This document shows positions 11,276 through 64,000 of a stretch of 64,000 bases of DNA, one piece after another. A model generated the notes under the pieces. The model was not told the DNA's origin and did no database searches. It worked only from the letters and a program-made list of their open reading frames with translations. Positions within the stretch are counted from its first letter, which is position 1, and every line of letters starts with the position of its first letter. The position numbers and the translations under genes are program-made. Origin of the DNA: Charina bottae (taxonomy: Eukaryota > Chordata > Lepidosauria > Squamata > Charinaidae). The stretch covers positions 50,178,298-50,242,297 of the forward strand of contig JALMGJ010000004.1 of NCBI GenBank assembly GCA_023362775.1, written 5' to 3'.

Positions 11276-12461
11276 AAAGTTTTGGCGACTGGTAACTAAA
11301 TTTATTATTTAGTTTTAGAATGTAGTATTATCTATGTTTTGTTGTATTTTTGTTTTATTTTCTTAAACATTACCCAATTGCACAGTATTTGGTGCTCAGT
11401 GTGTTTACCTGTAAAACACCAGCTTGAAGTGCCAATAATTTTACTGGCACAATTGAATCTTATACTTTATTTATAAGTTAGCCAGCTGTTGCTTGTCTTC
11501 TAAATCATTTTTAGTTTTTTTTCTCCTAAAAGCCTATTTATTTATCGGCTTTGAAGAATTTCATATAAAAGAACACTTTGATTTTATAAAACCTGCTTTA
11601 AAGTTTAGTATGTAGTATGGTTGACAAAATGTGTGAGGAAAGGGGATGACTGTGAATGAAAGTAGTCTTGAGAGTTGCTTGAGAGTTTTCATCAGTATAA
11701 GAAGTTTGTGTTGGAATGATTATGGACTTTTCAGCAACACAGATGTTTTATGTTTCAACCAATAAAGATGATCCATACTTCCTGTAAAGTTTTTAAAAAC
11801 TGTCTTTTTTAAAGCTGTCTTAATCCATGCTTTTTTTGGCATTCTGATAAAAATGACCTTCTTAAGTAGAAAGAGACCACTGATAGATTTTGGGAAATTG
11901 AATGGGGACAGCAAGGAGTGGCAGTGCATTGTTGACGCAGAGATAGTAGAGCAGTAGACAGAGCGGAAAAGAGATTCTGTAGTGGTTCAGAAAAGGCAGG
12001 GAAAGAGAACTCTCACAAAGAGAAAACAAAGATGTTCTAGGAATCCTGGAAATGTTGAGATAAGTTAGATTTTAAATAGTATCTTGAATTCTTTTTCAAA
12101 AATATCAGTGAGTCTATCTCTGTAGAAAGGTGATTGTGTCTAAAATATTTTTCCAAGCCATGGAATATATTTGTGTCCTATTTGTGCCTCACTCTCCCAC
12201 ACATAGAATCTGAATATTGTTCCAAAAGTGCAAAGAAAAAGCTGCCCAGAGTGGTAGTATACAAGATGGGCGGCCGAGAAATTTGATAAATAAATAGGCC
12301 AAGGTCAGCCTTAGCAATTTATTCTGTTGCCTTCAGCTGTATTGGTTGGCATCAGTAGCAATAGTAGTAGTATAATAGTAGAGCAGCAGCAGCAAATAGT
12401 TATTTCGAACATGGAGATAATGTATATGAAAATGCAATTTATATGTTAATTGGTATTATTT
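11276..12461. other. Non-coding; LINE tail remnant near 12239-12297
   Basis: Mostly unrecognised AT-rich sequence. At 12239-12297 a CTGCCCAGAG...GATGGGCGGCC...AATAAATA phrase is the 3' tail of an L2-like LINE. Confidence 0.45.
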
Positions 12462-12471
12462 ATTAGGCTTG

Positions 12472-13526
12472 CTGGATCATAACAATTTGTGGCAAGTTCT
12501 TGGTGGTATGGGGATACCAAGTCATCTTGTCTGCCTCCTGAGGAATCTGTATAACGACCAAGTAGCAACGGTAAGAACAGAGCACGGAACAACGGACTGG
12601 TTTAAGATTGGGAAAGGAGTACGGCAGGGCTGTATACTCTCACCCTACCTATTCAACCTGTACGCAGAACATATCATGCGACGTGCTGGGCTTGAGGAAT
12701 CCAAGGCTGGAGTTAAAATCGCTGGAAGAAACATTAACAATCTTAGATATGCAGATGATACCACTTTGATGGCTGAAAGCGAGGAGGAGTTGAGGAGCCT
12801 TATGACGAAGGTGAAAGAAGAAAGTGCAAAAGCTGGGTTGCAGTTAAACCTCAAAAAAACCAAGATTATGGCAACCAGCTTGATTGATGACTGGCAAATA
12901 GAGGGAGAAAAAGTGGAGGCAGTGACAGACTTTGTATTTCTAGGCGCAAAGATTACTGCAGATGCTGACTGCAGCCAGGAAATCAGAAGACGTCTACTTC
13001 TTGGGAGGAGAGCAATGGCAAATCTTGATAAAATAGTTAAGAGCAGAGACATCACACTGACAACAAAGGTCCGCATAGTTAAAGCAACGGTATTCCCTGT
13101 AGTAACCTATGGCTGTGAGAGCTGGACCATAAGAAAGGCTGAGCGAAGGAAGATAGATGCTTTTGAACTGTGGTGTTGGAGGAAAATTCTGAGAGTGCCT
13201 TGGACTGCAAGAAGATCAAACCAGTCCATACTCCAGGAAATAAAGCCAGACTGCTCACTTGAGGGAATGATATTAAAGGCAAAACTGAAGTACTTTGGCC
13301 ACATAATGAGAAGACAGGATACCCTGGAGAAGAAGCTGATGCTAGGGAAAGTGGAAGGCAAAAGGAAGAGGGGCCGACCAAGGGCAAGATGGATGGATGA
13401 TATTCTGGAGGTGACAGACTCAACCATGGGGGAGCTGGGGATGGTGACGGCCGACAGGAAGCTCTGGCGTGGGCTGGTCCATGAAGTCACGAAGAGTCGG
13501 AAGCGACTGAACAAATACACAACAAC
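12472..13526 (+). mobile_element. 5'-truncated BovB/RTE LINE with 10-bp target duplication
   Basis: A 1055-bp insertion bounded by the direct repeat ATTAGGCTTG at 12462-12471 and 13527-13536, with a short ACA-rich 3' tail as usual for RTE. An open frame covers the whole insertion and runs on into flanking DNA to 13596. It encodes the last ~350 residues of BovB RT and the C-terminal domain. Visible motifs: GVRQGCILSPYLFNLYAEH, NLRYADDTTLMAESEEEL with the YADD catalytic pair, TYGCESWTIRKAERR and KARLKYFGH-type end. It lacks the endonuclease and the N-terminal RT, so it cannot move by itself. The lack of stops says the insertion is fairly recent compared with the copy at 0.86-5.84 kb. Confidence 0.93.
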
Positions 13527-13650
13527 ATTAGGCTTGCAAATGGTTCGTTGTGATGAGAGTTCTTTCCAACGAAATGTCTATTTTGGTGTGATATAATTGT
13601 GTGATATTGATACTGTAAGAGCCATAGTGATTATTCTTAGTGTCATTGAT

Positions 13651-14470
13651 ACAGGCAGTCTTCAAGTTATGACTGCAGTTGGGACCGGAATTGCTGTCGC
13701 TAAGCAATGTGGTCGTAAAGCACAATGTCATGTGACTGCATCGCTTAGCGATGGCAATCCAGGCAGCCCTGGTGGTTGTTGTAACCCAAGACGTGAGGGT
13801 TGTTAAGCGGGAAGCAGAAGTCCCAGGTAAGGAGTGAGGGGGTGCCACAGGGGAGCGGGGGAGGCCCTGGGAGGCCTAGCGCAGGCCACATGCAAATCAG
13901 GGGAGGGGGTGCTCGGTGCAGCACGAGCTCAGAAAGGCCAAGGAATGAGGGTGTGGGGTGCATGCGATCACAGGAAGGCTGTGAAAGGCCAAGGAATGAG
14001 GGTGTGGGGTGTGCGTGATCACAGGAAAGCCAGGGAAAGAAAGCAGTGCCATGCATGCATGTGTGCGAGCACAGGGAGGCCATGGAAAGAGGATGCAGGG
14101 TGCATGTGGTTGCAGGGATGCCAAGGAAAGAGGGCATGGGGTATGTGCATGCGTGTGTGCGATCGCAGGGAAGCCGGGGAAAGAGGGCATGGGGTGTGTG
14201 CAGGGGAAGGGAGAAGCTTACCCCAGCAACTTGGACCGTCCTTGCTGGCTTCCCATTGACTGCTTGGGAGAAGCCAACAGGGATGGTCATAAATGGCGAT
14301 CATGTGACCGCGGGATGCTGCAACTGGTCATAAGTGCGAGCTGGTTGCCAGGCACCCAAATTTTGTTCACATGACCACGGGTGCGCTGCAGCGGCCAGAA
14401 CTTCAAGTACCAGTCGTAAGTCCCTTCGTTCAGCACCGTTGTAACTTAGGTTGTAAGTTGACTACATGTA
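13651..14470. mobile_element. MITE (same family as 3376-3814) carrying a minisatellite
   Basis: Left end (CAGGCAGTCTTCAAGTTATGAC) and right end (GGTTGTAAGTTGACTACATG) are inverted relatives. Inside are the phrases CGCTAAGCAATGTGGTC, GTCATGTGACTGCATCGCTTAGCG, GGCTTCCCATTGAC and ATCATGTGACCGCGGG, shared with the copy at 3376. The centre is expanded by a minisatellite. Overlapping open frames here are artefacts. Confidence 0.75.
13925..14215. repeat. Minisatellite, about five units of 50-65 bp
   Basis: Repeated phrases GGCCAAGGAATGAGGGTGTG or GCCAAGGAAAGAGGGCATGG, each followed by GGGGTGCATGCGATCACAGG-like sequence. CpG and purine rich. It lies inside the MITE. Confidence 0.8.
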
Positions 14471-15759
14471 CAGTATATCTGCTCTCTGAATTGAAAAGGT
14501 CTCATATTGTTCTGATAGAGCTTATTCAAAACGAACAAACAAACAAACCTATGGCTGTGGGCTAAGCTTTGAGAACACTTAAAATGGATAATTTATCAGT
14601 CTTGCCACTGAATACAAATCATTTATGTCTTTCCATATTATAGATGTCTCTACAGTTGGATATTCTTCATGGGCTTTTTAATCATTTTTAAAAATTATAA
14701 AATAATCCATGTGCCTTTCCAAAGAACCTTTTTACTGAAGATAAGATGAAATATTTTTCTGTTAGGAAATACAATAGAAGGAAATAAAAGGAAATTACCA
14801 ACTCTATTGTACAAAGTACAAATTACTGCAGTAAGTATAATTAATACCTAGGCAGAAGAGTTCTAATTTTCCATGATTGTAAAACTGCAGGGGGAAATCA
14901 ATCTGTATGGATGATAGATTATATGAGAACACTGAAATAAAAGCACCAAATAGTTCCAAACAGCAGCTCACATAAATAATGCAGAGACATCTGCTAGACT
15001 AATGTCTGACCTTCAGCTTCGAGGAAACCTGTAGATTAGTATAGCTGACTTAAAGTAGCAGATGCCAAGCAGAAGGAATTGCTGAACAGTTTGAATAATT
15101 GTTTTCCTAAGTGCCAGAAAGAAGAGACATTCCACATATAAGTAAAGAATTTGTAAAGAATCCATTCTGTTGCCTAACATTGTTATGTAACTTGCAGTGG
15201 TCAGAGAGTGCAACATTGACATTGGAACAATTAGATTATATATTTTAAAGGCCATTTGATATACTTTTTATTCATAGTCATATATTTAAAAATTATATTT
15301 TATTTGTAATTTAAAATATTTAAAAGATATATAAGCTGCAGAATCACCCACCATGTGGTCCTAGATAATCTATTTTATATATGATTACGTTAGTAAATTT
15401 TTCAAGACCACTGAAGTTCCTAAATGGCTTCTATCTTGCAATAGATAGTTTTTTTCTGGTATATGGGTTCATTTTACTGGGTCAACCATGTAAATTTGTG
15501 AATAGCTTCAAAATAAATGATGAAAACCTCATTCAAAACTGTAAGTTTATTCTTGGTAGTCTTATTTCACCCAACAATTAAATATTTCAATCAGTTAAGT
15601 AATTACTTGAATTCTTACATTTATTTCATTTAGATGCCCTTCAGCTGTAACTCAGAATAAAAGCATAGCTATCTTTTAAAGGAATTTAAAATTCTAAATT
15701 ACATTAAAATTAAATAATTTAATCAAAAGATATATTTCTCATTATTCCTCTTTGAACAG
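14471..15759. other. TBL1X: Non-coding sequence before the first TBL1X coding exon
   Basis: AT-rich sequence leading to the acceptor at 15758-15759. Presumably the end of an intron that follows a non-coding first exon. No feature recognised. Confidence 0.5.
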
Positions 15760-15809
15760 AGCGTGGATCACACTTCTTGCAAGCCTCATTGTATTGAGGT
15801 GGGGCTAAG
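15760..15809 (+). other. TBL1X: TBL1X 5' UTR part of the first coding exon
   Basis: An AG acceptor at 15758-15759 follows a pyrimidine-rich stretch and opens this exon, so at least one non-coding exon must lie upstream. I could not identify it. Read in the frame of the ATG, the segment gives Gly-Ser-His-Phe and later Gly-Gly-Ala-Lys before the Met. This resembles, from memory, the last residues of the N-terminal extension of the long human TBL1X isoform. An in-frame TGA at 15795-15797 closes the frame, so translation must start at 15810 in transcripts using this exon. Confidence 0.75.

Positions 15810-64000
<48,191 letters not shown>

Noticed and set aside
12469..13596. Intact host gene of 375 codons
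   Set aside because: It is the C-terminal part of BovB RT inside a 10-bp target duplication; the last ~20 codons are flanking DNA.
13745..14374. Several frames of 70-181 codons on both strands
   Set aside because: They are products of the minisatellite inside a MITE; the repeats appear in every frame.

Overview
This is a 64 kb stretch of vertebrate nuclear DNA. It is almost certainly from a squamate reptile (lizard or snake). The evidence is one split gene with canonical vertebrate splice sites plus a squamate-type repeat mix: BovB/RTE LINEs, Sauria-type SINEs, CR1, L2-like and L1 LINEs, a Penelope-like element, hAT and Tc1 transposons, and a Ty1/copia retrotransposon. The species cannot be told from the sequence alone.

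The only host protein-coding gene I can support is TBL1X (transducin beta-like 1, X-linked type), on the + strand. I traced all 14 coding exons from the ATG at 15810 to the stop at 62164-62166. They join in frame to a 533-residue protein: LisH domain, F-box-like region, Ala/Thr-rich linker and a C-terminal WD40 propeller. It is the scaffold subunit of the NCoR/SMRT-HDAC3 corepressor. Two gene-level details stand out. Exon 2 ends in a GC rather than GT donor. The 5' UTR keeps a reading frame resembling the N-terminal extension of the long human isoform, but it is closed by an in-frame TGA 15 bases before the ATG.

Layout. 1-15.7 kb (5' of the first coding exon): an old BovB element broken up by nested insertions (0.86-5.84 kb), a Penelope-like C-terminus with a GIY-YIG domain (7.1-8.2 kb), a 112-bp perfect inverted repeat (9.09-9.33 kb), a Tc1-type MITE (10.1 kb), a GC-rich block (10.7-11.3 kb), a 5'-truncated BovB with a 10-bp target duplication (12.47-13.53 kb) and a MITE carrying a minisatellite (13.65-14.47 kb). 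15.9-40.9 kb (intron 1): an L1 on the minus strand (16.95-20.75 kb), a foldback repeat (20.8-21.0 kb), a structurally intact young Ty1/copia element (21.13-26.58 kb), CR1 and inverted Penelope-type repeats, an L2-like LINE carrying a hAT MITE (28.6-30.98 kb), SINEs, and a Tc1/mariner element with 199-bp identical terminal repeats (36.45-38.05 kb). 40.9-62.2 kb: exons 2-14, with introns holding a large GC-rich hAT element, old L1 and CR1 pieces, a U2 snRNA fragment, an L1-like 5' region and a tRNA-derived SINE. 62.2-64 kb: the TBL1X 3' UTR, with a long TTTC/CCCT microsatellite.

The most notable item is the copia element. It has one open gag-pol frame of 1319 codons and two 649-bp LTRs that differ at one position by eye. 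It also has a primer-binding site complementary to the anticodon arm of initiator Met-tRNA, the half-tRNA priming arrangement known for Drosophila copia. I saw no new multi-gene system, CRISPR array or toxin locus. The remaining novelty lies in the mobile DNA and in the details of TBL1X.
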